Shown in pieces: positions 11,534 to 22,860 of a stretch of 64,000 nt of DNA (the stretch's first letter is position 1; every line of letters begins with the position of its first letter). The notes below the pieces were generated by a model. That model made no database searches. It had not been told where the DNA came from and saw only the letters and a program-made list of their open reading frames with translations. Origin of the DNA: Siphonodentalium dalli (lineage: Eukaryota > Mollusca > Scaphopoda > Gadilida > Siphonodentaliidae). Where the stretch lies: NCBI GenBank assembly GCA_032622095.1, contig CP136061.1:117998754-118062753 (forward strand), given 5' to 3'. The position numbers and the translations under genes were made by a program.

Positions 11534-11775
11534 CCTCTCCGGGCATGAACGGTGGCAGGCAATAGCCTGTCTCGCAAATAATCTCTAAGCCATATTTGAC
11601 AATTTCGGGGTATGCTGACACCTGGAAATCACATCATCGGATATAAATATGCAAAACAAACCTTAACTGACAATTTAATTATAGACAGAACGGAGCTAGC
11701 GGTCACCATACCCGAAATCGAAAACATTAGCTTATTTTTTTTTATCGTAAGCACTGGTATAGTGAAATAGCATTG

Positions 11776-11874
11776 GAATAATGGGAGACGGGAGCCAGTC
11801 TAACATTGGAGTACTGGGCGACGGAAGCCAGTCTAACATTGGAGTACTGGGAGACGGGAGCCAGTCTAACACTT
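11776..11874. repeat. 33-bp minisatellite, three units
   Basis: Three near-identical 33-bp units, each holding GGGAGACGGGAGCCAGTCTA followed by ACATTGGAGTACT. Because 33 is a multiple of three, a minus-strand ORF here shows an 11-residue repeat, but there is no other sign of coding. Confidence 0.85.
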
Positions 11875-11889
11875 GATCACTCTGAAACA

Positions 11890-12310
11890 GTATATCGGAA
11901 AGGCTCATTCCCAGATTGAACAAGAAAACCATAGTCAGAAATGGTAACGCCCTCAAGATCATATAATTACAAATAAATAAAATATATTGGAGCTTTGATA
12001 TTTTTTTTTCCGTACGTGTGTATGTTGTGTGATTCGTGATGAAGCATTTGAAAAACATTTTTAAATCGGATGTGCCAAACTAACGTTATGGTAATTATGA
12101 AATATATGTTCACAAAGGGCACATACGTTCCAATTGGTTGAAAGGTTCATCGGTAAACATGCAACGCCCATTACATTGATACACGAATAACCACACACCC
12201 ATTCAAGTACGCAAATACCGAGTACGTTTTAATCACATTTAGTCCATCACGTCCAGATATGCTTAAGTCTTGCCAATATACATCCTGAGATGGCGTAATG
12301 ACGCCTGGCA
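11890..12310 (+). repeat. Dispersed segment also present at 39076-39140 and 39785-39900
   Basis: CATAGTCAGAAATGGTAACG plus CCCTCAAGATCAT at 11929-11965 matches 39076-39110, and AGTACGTTTTAATCACATTT at 12219-12239 matches 39811-39830, with the following TGCCAATAT and GGCGTAAT also shared. The two blocks are in the same order at both loci. A reverse copy of the first block is at 56648-56700. Confidence 0.6.
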
Positions 12311-12634
12311 CGATATAGGTGTCGGCAAAGAAGAAGCAAACTAAAATGTGACTGAACAATAATACTACCATCCACGACAAGGTAACTCGGTTATGTCGAC
12401 AGGTTTACATGCAAGGGGGTGTTAATTCTACTCATTCGGGGAAACATTCAAAGAATTAAAATATTCATCTTTAGAGTTAAACCCGGAAGAATGTAGCGAA
12501 CCTATAATGATGCTTTATTGATAACTCAATCGTACTATTATGCACAAAATATAGAGTTATGTAACATATTTACAGTGTATGTACATAAAGTCACATTTGA
12601 CCATCGAATTCGGGGACCTTTGTTTGTGTAATCA

Positions 12635-12905
12635 TGATCATGATGATGATGATCATCATCATCATCGTCAACGTTATCGTCGTGTGCATCGTTGCCTTAG
12701 CCTCGTCATCACCAATATCATCATCATCATCATCATCATCATCATGTTCATCGTCCTGCAACCACATTGTTATCGTCGTCATCTCCGTCGACTTCACCGT
12801 CATCTCCGTCGACTTCATCGTCATCACCGCCCATCATCGTCGTAGTCGTTAAATCGTCATCTTCGTCGACTGGTCATCACCATCGTCGTCATCATCATCA
12901 TGCAT
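12635..12905. repeat. Imperfect trinucleotide array (TCA/TCG-rich)
   Basis: Runs of ATC, TCATCA and GTCATC units with CCGTCGACTTC blocks repeated at 12785, 12803 and 12868. Open frames on both strands follow from the triplet period. Confidence 0.85.
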
Positions 12906-13743
12906 TAAAAAAGGGTTTTGGGATAAAAACACAGCAGCGACCGAGAAATTAAGATGCAACCTACCGCGACCAGATTACGTGTACTTCTACAGTCTGCACG
13001 GCGGTGCCCTGTCTGTAAATATAGAGTTTGAAATGGCTCAGTCGGTTTCCATCTTCAACTTGATATATACATCGAATCACTTGATATATACATCGAATCA
13101 CTTGAAAACGCGCCGATATTATCATTATCATTATGCAATGAATTGTATGGAAAATATGTTGTCGATATTTCAATCGTGAAACTATTCAAGAAATACAAGC
13201 TTGTGGGTAAATTGAAAACGGAACATTCAACGCGAGTTTCCAACATTAACTATTCCGAAAATAAACCGAGCGCTGGCAATAAGATATATATAGGTTGTTT
13301 AAAAGCCCAATTAATTTTCGAATGTCCATATAACATTAAACATATCATATTCCATATTATATACCATTTGGAAGAGGAACCAAAAAAATATATATTCCAC
13401 CAGAATACGGAACAGCTGTGACCTATATAGTGTCCACCAAGTGATGGAGATTCCCAGATTCATTCCAAGACTTCCCCCGTTGTCAATCCAGAATGCATCA
13501 GAATTCAAACTAAGAGATAGAGTTATTCCCCTTCCATTGAGAATAATAGAATTTACAGTACAATCCGAATAAAAATCAAGCACAAATCACAGCTCGTTAT
13601 ATCGACAAAAACAACATGATCCCAGGTTATTCGACCGGATCAGTTGATAATACAATGGTTTGGGGCTTGCTCTTTCAAATGGTATATAACATGGAATATG
13701 TTCTATATAATGTGATCTGTTGGTTCAAACATTCAGTGGGCCT
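12906..13743. other. No gene seen; short duplication
   Basis: A perfect 21-bp direct duplication TTGATATATACATCGAATCA(C) sits at 13060-13080 and 13081-13101. ATTATCATTATCATTATG follows at 13114. The overlapping ORFs in several frames (12961-13583) have no supporting features. Confidence 0.5.
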
Positions 13744-14115
13744 TTAAAGTGATGTGAAACACTCCAGTTGGGTGATCAAATAGAAATGGAGAATAATCTT
13801 GCTCAAAGCTGCTCAAAGTAGTTATTTTTATGAATATTAATCCAAATTTACAACATTTATTATTTATTAAATGCAATGAGTATCGATGGCGAAATCATTT
13901 GCTTGAGTTTATCGGCGATTGTTGCGTCCCGAATCGAGATGTAAATATTTACAATTGAGCGTGGTTCAGACGGTGTTTTCTATGGAGTTGTATGCTCGAT
14001 TTCTTTGATATTTTGGGCGATGTTAGTAGAATGCTACATTCTCTCAGATGGCATAGCGCCTGAGTTCTAATTTATAAGTATCACCAACCCGAACAAGTCC
14101 ATAATATGTCTTTAA
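13744..14115 (-). mobile_element. TTAA-flanked MITE family B, intact copy
   Basis: 372 bp with TTAA at both edges, inner ends TTAAAGTGATGTG and (reverse complement) TTAAAGACATATTATGG. Read on the minus strand it aligns with 45878-46150 followed by 50362-50438, the copy split by the LINE. Shared blocks include CAGGCGCTATGCCA, CTCCATAGAAAACA, CTCGATTCGGGACGCAAC and CTCCATTTCTATTT. Confidence 0.7.
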
Positions 14116-14245
14116 GGGGGTACTGTACACTAAATACAGGCACTTGTGGGACCATCTCCTTTTACACTTACAAAATATATGCAACAAATGAATGAATTTG
14201 AGCCACGGAAGAGTGCAAAATACTCATTGACATACGAACGTTATT
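14116..14245 (+). repeat. Dispersed repeat family H, copy 1
   Basis: TACTGTACACTAAAT, GGGACCATCTCCT, ACAACAAATGAATGAATTTG and GAGTGCAAAATAC occur here and in the same order and orientation at 37797-37945. Confidence 0.7.
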
Positions 14246-14269
14246 TAAACTGAAAATGAGTTAATGGCT

Positions 14270-14432
14270 CGAGTCTTAGTTTTAGACTTTAGGGGGCTGT
14301 CAGGTTAGAAATTTCCAACAGTTGGTAAACTTGAGGTACCAGTTGGAAAGTTCGAATCCAATGGGCGGGGTGGGGTGGGGTGGGTGTGCGCGTTGATTGG
14401 TCAAGGGGGCGCAGTTGGAAAATTCCAAGGTG
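14270..14432. repeat. TTGGAAATTTCC-type motif cluster with a G-tract run
   Basis: GAAATTTCCAAC, CAGTTGGAAAGTTC and CAGTTGGAAAATTCCAAGG resemble the motif set in the arrays at 36500-37470 and 52030-52380. At 14363-14384 five runs of at least three G separated by single bases make a canonical G-quadruplex pattern. Confidence 0.55.
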
Positions 14433-14440
14433 TACACCCT

Positions 14441-15439
14441 ATTGGAGTCCTTCTAGGCACGTCCCTGTGTCGTGCCAATGCATGGATATGGTTCGAAGAG
14501 ACAATCACATCACTATGACATGTTTATATGGTCATAGTGCAACCTATTTCGTGAACAAAAGTGAAAAATAGTACAGCTGAACCAACCCAATTGTCTCAAT
14601 AGTAAACTTGCTCCACGTTTTAATCCAATTTGAATAAATTGAGGCAAATATTACCTTTATTGTTCAATCATCATATGTAAATTTAATTAATTTGTTATAA
14701 TTATTCATATTGCTTACAATGCGGCATTGTTTGTTGGATTATATATGAACCTATAACAGAGAGCGTCCCGTTGTCGTTCTTCCTGATGAGATGTTTGGTG
14801 ACGTCCTCTCGGGATCTAAATAATAATACAGTACAGGGTGGATTTTATTTTTTATCAAAATATGTTTGGGGCAGAATTGTTCTGTTCTGATGCCTGCAAC
14901 TTTTGATACAATCAAATGATTGAGTCGGGTGATATGCCAAAATGAACTATAGTCCCTCGTGGACAAAACGTGTGTTTAGTTTGAATACATTAAATAAAAA
15001 ATATATTAGATACAGCTTGACAACGCCATGTGGTGGGAATTTGCGTTATCTGATAGATAGCTACCTTGTCTTATATATGTCTTTGGGATGATGTGTGTCT
15101 ATTGTGCCAAATACATGTGGCTGTGACAATGAAAAGTATTTTTCAGGGCATATGAAGCCTTTATATCAATATTTCGTGCATTTCTCAACATATCGTATAC
15201 TTCCTTCCAAATTACGTGGACAGAATTTGGAAGCTCGAATGAGCCATGTCCGTTTAAGTATACACCAGCTGTTTTGTTTTACCCTGTATGATGTTGCTTG
15301 TGATTTTATTACATGTGTACTACAATTTCTTTGGGTTGAAATAAAATATTTGAATGGGCTAATAAAATTATTTTTGCAGCCAATCTTCGTGGTAATGGGC
15401 ACACGCAGTGACATGCTACTCCCTCACAGTAATATAATT
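14441..15439. other. No gene seen
   Basis: AT-rich. The 117-codon plus-strand ORF at 15095-15448 and its antisense partner have no recognisable domain, and the flanks give no clear splice sites. Confidence 0.45.
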
Positions 15440-15560
15440 GGAACTTAACCATTTCTATACTAAATACTCATCGACGAGTAGTTCCCTTATACCATGTTCA
15501 TATAATAAGTTCAACAAACCACCGGTTGAACTTATTAGAACATTTCCCACCAATGAATAT
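15440..15560 (+). repeat. Dispersed repeat family G, copy 2, with hairpin
   Basis: Aligns with the reverse complement of 8095-8205. It additionally has a hairpin at 15503-15537 (AATAAGTTCAAC pairing with GTTGAACTTATT around a CCACCG-containing loop). Confidence 0.6.
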
Positions 15561-15788
15561 AAATCATTTTGATCTTGTATTTATCTGGGTTTTTTTGTCG
15601 GTCGTCTGCTATTATTACCTGAACACCCCCTCCAAGTGAATAATCCATTGTTCCAATATATAATTTTGTTATGACTGAATGGGATAATCCATTTAGCACA
15701 TAAAGGGGGAATGGCCCACATACTGTTCAAGCTTTTGGGTAAACTAGTAATTTTTGGACATTCGAGTAATTTTTGGACATTCTGGACC

Positions 15789-15811
15789 ATATATATATAT
15801 ATATATATATT
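15789..15811. repeat. (AT)n microsatellite
   Basis: Eleven uninterrupted AT units. Confidence 0.9.
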
Positions 15812-15824
15812 TATTTATATAGTA

Positions 15825-16436
15825 AACAGAAGTACCTCACTATGTTAACAATTTTTTCCCTTAAGGCGACGGAAATTTGTATTTTTTGAAATTTTTGAAT
15901 TTTTTTCGTCCGCACTAGGCGGAAATGGTACTACGCATGCGTTACAAAAATTGCCGTTATTTCGTTAAAGGTACCCTCCGAGTTTGGATATTTTACGAAA
16001 TAACGAGATACCTCACGATGACGGTATTGTTTCCATTTCTAAAGAAAGTACCTCGCAACGTATGGTAAACAAACACAGGTGGGTGTGTGTGTGTGAGGGT
16101 GCTGTGAGGGTGAGTGTGTAAACCCAACTATGTGAAGACATTCATATAGTAAAACAATGTCCTCACAATGTTAACAATTTTTTCCCTTAAGCCGACGGAA
16201 ATTTTTATTTTTTGAAATATTTGATATTTTTTCGTCCGCACTAGGCGGAAATGATACTACGCATGCGTTACAAAGATTGCCGTTATTTCGTTAAAGGTAC
16301 CCTCCGAGTTTGGATATATTTACGAAATAACGGGAGTCCTCACAACTACGGTATTGTTTGAATTTCTAAAGAAATGTCCCCACAACGTATGTAATACAAA
16401 CAAGAGTGTGTGTGTGGGGGTGTGTGTGTGTGTGTC
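15825..16436 (+). repeat. 326-bp tandem duplication ending in GT repeats
   Basis: The block from AACAATTTTTTCCCTTAAG (15847) recurs from 16173. It includes CGACGGAAATTT, TCGTCCGCACTAGGCGGAAA, TACTACGCATGCGTTACAAA, GATTGCCGTTATTTCG-type sequence and TACCCTCCGAGTTTGGATAT. Each unit ends in a GT-rich run (16081-16116 and 16404-16436). The copies differ by scattered substitutions, so the duplication is not an assembly echo. Confidence 0.85.
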
Positions 16437-16559
16437 TTTGGGGCATGGTGGGGTATATTGTGCCAAAACATCTAGTCCACATATATTGTATATTGGTCAT
16501 GCAGTCTTGACAGACCATATATATTTTTTATACTCCACTTTTCGAAGTAAAATGAGGGG

Positions 16560-17240
16560 AATATTGGACTGACTTTGCCGTATGTCGATCTGTTTGTCTG
16601 TCTGTCCGTCCGGCCGGGCATATATCTCAGCAATGGGTCAACAGGCATGAATGAAATTTGATTTGGATATTCGCCATCATGACTGCTTCTTTTTAAAGGG
16701 GACAAATGACTTTCGCGTGTTCCATTCTAGAGTTGTTATCCTTCTTTGTTCAGCTGTAAATAATGGTGGTTGGTTCGTCCGATCAGATATATCAGTCAAG
16801 GTTTATCGGATCTGAATGCAATTTAGCATGGAGGTTTGCCACCATGACTGCTTTCATAAAGGGGGCAAATGTTGTTGTTAACTATTTCCATTCTAGAGTT
16901 ACCCTTCTTTGAACATCTGGAAGTAGTGGATGTTTATCCGTCCGATCAGATGTCACAGCCATGGGCTATCGGATCTGGATGAAATGAGTGCTTGCAAACG
17001 AGGAGGAAATGACTCTGCTCAGCATTTCCATTCTAGAGTTAGCCTTCTTAGTTTATCTGGAAATCTTTTTTTTTGTACGCCCGCGCAGATACATACCTCA
17101 ACTAATTTAACGGATCTGAATGAAAGTTGGTATGCAGTTTCGCCTCCATGGCTGCTTTCAACTGCGTGCCCAAATGAAACTGTTACCATTTTCCATTCTA
17201 GTCTGATCCTTCGTTTATTATAAATTTGGTTTCTGCCCAG
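16560..17240 (+). repeat. Degenerate tandem array with TCCGTCCGATCAGAT motif
   Basis: About four to five units of roughly 145 bp. Each holds a CGTCCGATCAGAT block, ATCGGATCTGAATGAAAT, GCCACCATGACTGCTTT and TTTCCATTCTAGAGTTA with CCTTCTT. An array of the same type on the other strand is at 55668-56175. This kind of degenerate array is common in invertebrate introns and intergenic DNA. No coding frame is conserved. Confidence 0.7.
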
Positions 17241-17250
17241 CCCAAATTTC

Positions 17251-17805
17251 AATTTGGCACCGTGGAGGTGTGCCAGCACCCGAGGTGCAACTTCTTGTTG
17301 ATCATGTTTTATGACACCGTTCATCAACATAATGCAATGTATTGTCCTGTATGTTAACGCGACGGAAAGGAACGATATGGGCTCGGCATTTATTCGTGCC
17401 TTTGAACGTTTCCCGCACGCAACAAATCTAATATCACATAATGGATTTTACACTGTAATAGCAATGCATCGCTTTCGGGGTTTTTTGGATTTGCATAAAC
17501 ATTCGATTCCCTGCCATTTAGAGTTGAGGAAATATTTGTCGCACAAACACTAATATCCGCAATATCGCCCCAGAGCGGCAATATAACCGTTTATGAGATA
17601 TTTTACTATTATGATATTAATTACGAACCGGAAACGTTTGTTATTTCTCGCAATAATGTTTCGAAACGCTAAGCGTAAAATCGATTTATTAGATTGTACC
17701 AAGGAGAGATCTGTTTCAAACATGATAATCGCGAATAGGTCATCTCTAATAATTGCTCAGCGTCACATGCAGCACAGGGTTTTGAAACGGTGTGACTAAT
17801 TACCG
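17251..17805. other. No gene seen
   Basis: A short phrase at 17441-17460 (TAATGGATTTTACACTGTAA) recurs at 26187-26206, so part is probably repeat-derived. No supported ORF. Confidence 0.4.
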
Positions 17806-18539
17806 CCCGGGACCACCCGGGACCGCCCGGGCGCCCCCATGGGCCCATGGACGCTATATCTCGACGTTATAATAAAGGTAGCGACATACTACCTGAGGGC
17901 AACATAGAAAATTTTACTCGCTCGCTCGTCTCCGGCCGGTGTTATAACATCGCAATGCCAATATTGGCTAAGAGAGCCCGGGGACTTCGGGTGTCTTCTT
18001 GTGGTTTCGGACAGTATATTTTGATGATGCGAGGTAGTGCAATACCACATGAGTGTGACCTCCAAATTTTGACTCGCTGACGCGTCCACGGCGGATGTTA
18101 TTAACCCCTCAAAATCTAGTGAAATACCGTATAATCAAAAAGAGGCCGGGAGAGGCCGAGACCGTCCGAGAATCCCGGGCGCGCCCATGGGCCCGTGGAC
18201 ACTATATATCGACGTTATAAGGTAGCGAAATACTACATGAGGGCAACACAGAAAATTTTACTCCCTCGCTCGTCTCCGGTCGGTGTTAGTAACCCCGCAA
18301 ATGCCGATATTGGCTAAGCGAGCCCGGGGGAGACCGGGTGTCTTCTTGTGGTTTCGGACAGTATAATTATTGTGATGATGCGCGGTAGTGTAATACCACC
18401 TGAGTGTGACCTAACGCGTCCACGGCCGATGTTATTAACCCCTCAAAATCTAGTAAAATACCGTATAGACAAAAAGAGACCGAGAGAGGCCGGGACCGCC
18501 CGGGAAGCCCGAGCGCCCCCATGGACCCGTGAACACTAT
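17806..18539 (+). repeat. GC-rich satellite, left block (about 340-bp unit)
   Basis: Units start at ACGCTATATCTCGACG (17851) and ACACTATATATCGACG (18199), and a third begins at 18533, giving spacings of 348 and 334. Shared markers are GTTATAAGGTAGCGA, GGCTAAGAGAGCCCGG, GTGTCTTCTTGTGGTTTCGG, CCTCAAAATCTAGT and GCCCCCATGGGCCC. The third unit is cut after ACACTAT by FB1, and the array resumes at 24218. Confidence 0.85.
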
Positions 18540-19573
18540 TAGGGGGGGGGGGGGGGGGATAATTACAGGAAAACATAAAAATCGTTCACTTTGTGATAGA
18601 AGCGCCAAACTTTCAGAATTTGTTAAGTGGTTGGTGAGTATCACTAAACTGGCTGGTTCCAGATTTTGGAGGTCACCTTGACCTTCAATTTGACCTTGAC
18701 CTTTTTGAAAATCTCAGTTTTTGGGTTGGGTGGTTTATGCCATCATTTTCTTGTGAAAATCGCATCTTCTCACAGTTTTCTCAATACAATTATAGTTGGG
18801 AGGTGACCACGGTTCATTTGGGCCAAAACATATCTAAATTTTCATAAGATGGCCACCAATATGGCCGCCGGAAGTTGAAAATATGACATTTTTTCACAAA
18901 TATCTTCTAATTCAATTCATGCTGTTTGGAACTGGTTGAGTAATGCAACTTTATTTTGTGTTTTGTATATTAACTGATCATTGGAGCAATTAAATATGCA
19001 ATTATTGGGGTCCTAACCCCTTCCAATCCCTCAAAAATTCGATTTTACAGAACGCGGTACAAAATTTTACAAAAAAATCACAATTGGGATTCTAGTCATA
19101 TTTCAACTAGAAATGAAAAGAACATTGTAATGCAAGTGAGGCTTATCATTACCTATGAATATTCCAACTCTCTGGAACCAAAAATCTTACCTTGGCTCAA
19201 AATGGCTGCCAAAATGGCCGCCAAAATATGGAAAATTGTAAATATTGCACCAGGGTGTCATGCAATTGCTTACATGTTTTGGTTGATGTATAAAATTGGC
19301 TAATCTGTATTCTATACATTGAATACTAACATGTCTGATACACCATGTGTCATTGTTGCTATTGTCACCACTGACATCACCAGATATATTGGATTTTTCT
19401 CTCACAAACTTGACATAAATATCTGCAAAAAATAACTTTTCAGGGTTCGACCATTTTTTCAAATAAAATGCAACTACCTTTGGTATCAAATGTGTTTATT
19501 GTTTTGACCTATCTTAAATGTGTGACTGTCACACTATGGTGCTTATAGACTAAACTGCTCAAGATGGCTTCCA

Positions 19574-20178
19574 TGGTCAATAGTCCCCGCAAAGTTAATC
19601 CCGTCGTGACCCCATCCTCGCAAAGAGCGGACAGTCAATTAATCCCGTCGTGAACGCCATCACCAACGCGACGTAATTTTGTTTGGTATCATGTGTTGCG
19701 TTCTAAAAATAGGAAAGCACTTGTTCCCGTATACGTTTGCGTAAATACGAAATTGTGAGTGTTGGTTTGTAACCGGGATTTCTGAGAAGCATTATGCCTA
19801 TAACTACCCCCCCCTAAGCCCTGACCTAAGTGTCATACATACTATAACAATGATGTTGTAAGAGTACTATGGCATCCAATAAATCTCCCCGCATAGGAAA
19901 CCACTCAATGTTCCCGTATATCTCTCTGCAGATGCTAATAACGTTGAATGGTAAACAGACGCTCTTTATAGCGATGCGTCAAAAACAAACGCTCATTAAA
20001 TAATCACTTGATTAACCCACGCCTTGCCTTTGCTGTGATTTGGGAGTGGATAAAGGGTGCTCAGAGCTTCTCCAAAACTACGGTGTTCGTGGGTTTTTAC
20101 CCTTAGATGGGAAGTTTGAACTCAATCGAGCCAGCCGTTTTCGATTCTATAAAGTACATATATATATACGGAAGTCTC
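19574..20178. mobile_element. Insertion in the left arm of FB1
   Basis: Arm sequence GATGGCTTCCA at 19563-19573 jumps to AAAATGGCAACC at 20179. The right arm runs straight from one to the other (23205-23228 in reverse). The 605 bp between have no partner in the right arm, so they arrived after FB1 formed or were lost from the other arm. The insert shows CAATTAATCCCGTCGTGA twice in part (19596 and 19636) and nothing coding. Confidence 0.7.
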
Positions 20179-20539
20179 AAAATGGCAACCAAATTTGTAA
20201 AAAGTAAATTTTTTACACATATCCAGAAAATTATTCTCTGCGTTATCCCAAAAGGTAGCAAATTGTGACTCACTTGGTTATTATACCTGTTAGTTAATTA
20301 ACTGACAACTATGTTCTATTATGTTTATCCTAGTTACGTATGGGGCATGACAAATTCATTTTAAAGTTGCAGTATGGAATTTTGCGGATAACCTCTTTTG
20401 TGATCATGGCCATATTATTGAAAGGAAATGGACAGAACTTTGAGACGGAACTGAGATGAACCATGAGATGTGGGTAGTCTGGCCCATTATGATAAACATT
20501 TATCAACTGGATACAGGATGGAAGCCAAGATGACAGCCA

Positions 20540-22860
20540 GGGAGTTACTCTATGATCGTAGATGAGGATAATATGTATACCGCGAGTTATTGTATGGTCA
20601 TGGATGATGTGTGGGTATATGGGGAGTGCCCTGTTGGCAACGGTGGGTTGTATATTTATATATGTTGTGGATGTGTTATCATTGATGGTTTATGGGGAGT
20701 AGATGCATGATCATGAGTATGGCAAGTGTGGAACTTATGAGAGGTCGTATGTGCGGGTATTGGTATATCTGGAAGGGCTCACCATTGGTGATGTGCATAT
20801 GTATACCTGGATTGACTCTATGGTAATGGATATGGCGAATAGATATACATCTACTGGCTGTATAGTCCATGGTGATGTGAATAGGTATACAACGCGTGAC
20901 CGTATGATCGTGAATGTAGTGAATATGTATGCATAGAGTGACTATATGGCCATGTGTCGGGTGTATGTGTATACCTGGTGTTTATACATGGTGACTCGTG
21001 GCTGTATCGTCATTTGCGGTGTGTACGGGTATTACCAAGTATGGCTGTATGATCAGGTGTACGTGTATAAAGTGGGTGACTATGTTGTCATTTGTGTTGT
21101 GTTTATGTACATATGGAGTGACTGAGGTAATGGGTGGGTTGTACATGTGTACCTTGGGTGGCACAATAACTCAAGGATATGTTAATCAATGGAGAGGTAA
21201 TGTCAGAGAGTTCTCTATCTTGATGGTGTTTATATACATGGGGGGGGGCGTTAAACACGGAAAACGATGGCCACCTAATTACCACACAGTCATTACATAT
21301 ATACATAAACACCACAGACATAACAATATAGTGACCCACTGTATACATGTACACCTGACCCATGACCACGGGTGACATTACAGCCACGCGTCACGATACA
21401 GGCACGCCGGGGATACTCCTAAACATGACCGATAACCTTATAGTCATTCCTTGTATACCCATTCAGCTCACCATTGGCCAAAATGTCATCCCCTGTATAC
21501 CTATTCTCCAAACACGTGGTCAAATAAATCAATATATACATCAACAATGACCATAAAGTCACTCCGGGTATACATATGCACCTCACCAATGGCCATATAG
21601 CCACTCGCTTCATACACATACCTTCACCAATGGTACCTGACCAATGGCCATATAGTCACACCGTGTGTACCTATTCAAAACATTCATGCACGACCATGGT
21701 CAATCCTTGCATACATATTCACCTCAACGTTGGCCAGGTCACTCCCTGTATCCGCATAGTCACTCAAGATATACTAATACACCCCAGCCATGTCATTCTA
21801 GTCACTCTATGTATGCATATGCACTTTATCCATGGCCATATAGCCACTTGCTATATACACGTATCCCTTGCCCATGACAATAAAGCAACACATGTGTATA
21901 CTGGTATAACCTACACATGACCATACCGCCACGAGTCACCAAACAGGAACACCAGGTATACTCATACGCCATTTTAATAGTCACCCCCTGTATAGATGTC
22001 CATTATATTTATGACCACACAGTCACTACTTGTATACCTACATGTACTCATCTCACCATTGACCATACAATCACTAGATGTATACCTATGTCGACACACA
22101 TAGTCATATAACCACCCGATATACATATACAGCCCACCCTAGACCATAGATTCACTCCAAGCATACAAGTAAACCCCACTAATGGCCATTCAGCCCTTCC
22201 AGATATACACACAACCACTCAAACAATCCATACTTGCATATACACTCTCACATGACAATTCAGCAATTCACTGTATAATCATACATGCCATCCGTGATAA
22301 TACAGCTAATCCCTATACACCCACCAATGATAATACATCCATGAAATATATAAATATGCACCCACCCGTTACCACAAGGACACTCCCTATATACCCACAC
22401 ACTCGATAATGTCCACCCAGCTTACTCCAGATAATCATATTAAATCATGACCGTACAGTCATTCCATGTATACCTATACACATTACCCGTAACCATAAAA
22501 TCACACCCTATTTACCAACACACCCATCCATGATCATACAGACAACACATGTACATCCCACCCATGCCTTTACAGTCACTCCATATATACATAATCAACA
22601 CATAGATGACACCACACCAATGCCCATACAGGCACACCTGGTGCACCCGTACTGGATATACACCATACAGTCACTCCATGTATACCGATTGACCTCACAC
22701 CTGACCATGACATCTCCTTGTATACATAGATGCATCTTACAATGGACAACCCACTCATAACCATATATTCACTCATTGTATACCTATTCACATAAGTCAT
22801 GACATACAATAACTCACTGTATACCTATTCACCTCACGTATGATCATAGAGTAACTCCCT
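20540..22860. repeat. Inverted minisatellite core of FB1
   Basis: Left of about 21270 the plus strand carries degenerate units of about 42 bp with GTGACTATATGG, TGATGTGAATA and GTATAC. Right of about 21290 the same units appear in reverse complement (GTATACCTATTCACCTCA, CCATATAGTCACT). The strand switch marks the symmetry axis of the element. Many short ORFs rich in Met, Tyr, His and Val come from this array. Confidence 0.75.

Noticed and set aside
12579-12952. Five overlapping ORFs on both strands rich in Ser, His, Asp or Met
   Set aside because: Triplet microsatellite; open frames follow from a period of three.
14340-14380. GTTCGAATCC resembling a tRNA T arm
   Set aside because: The T loop would be nine bases and no acceptor, D arm or anticodon arm can be folded upstream.
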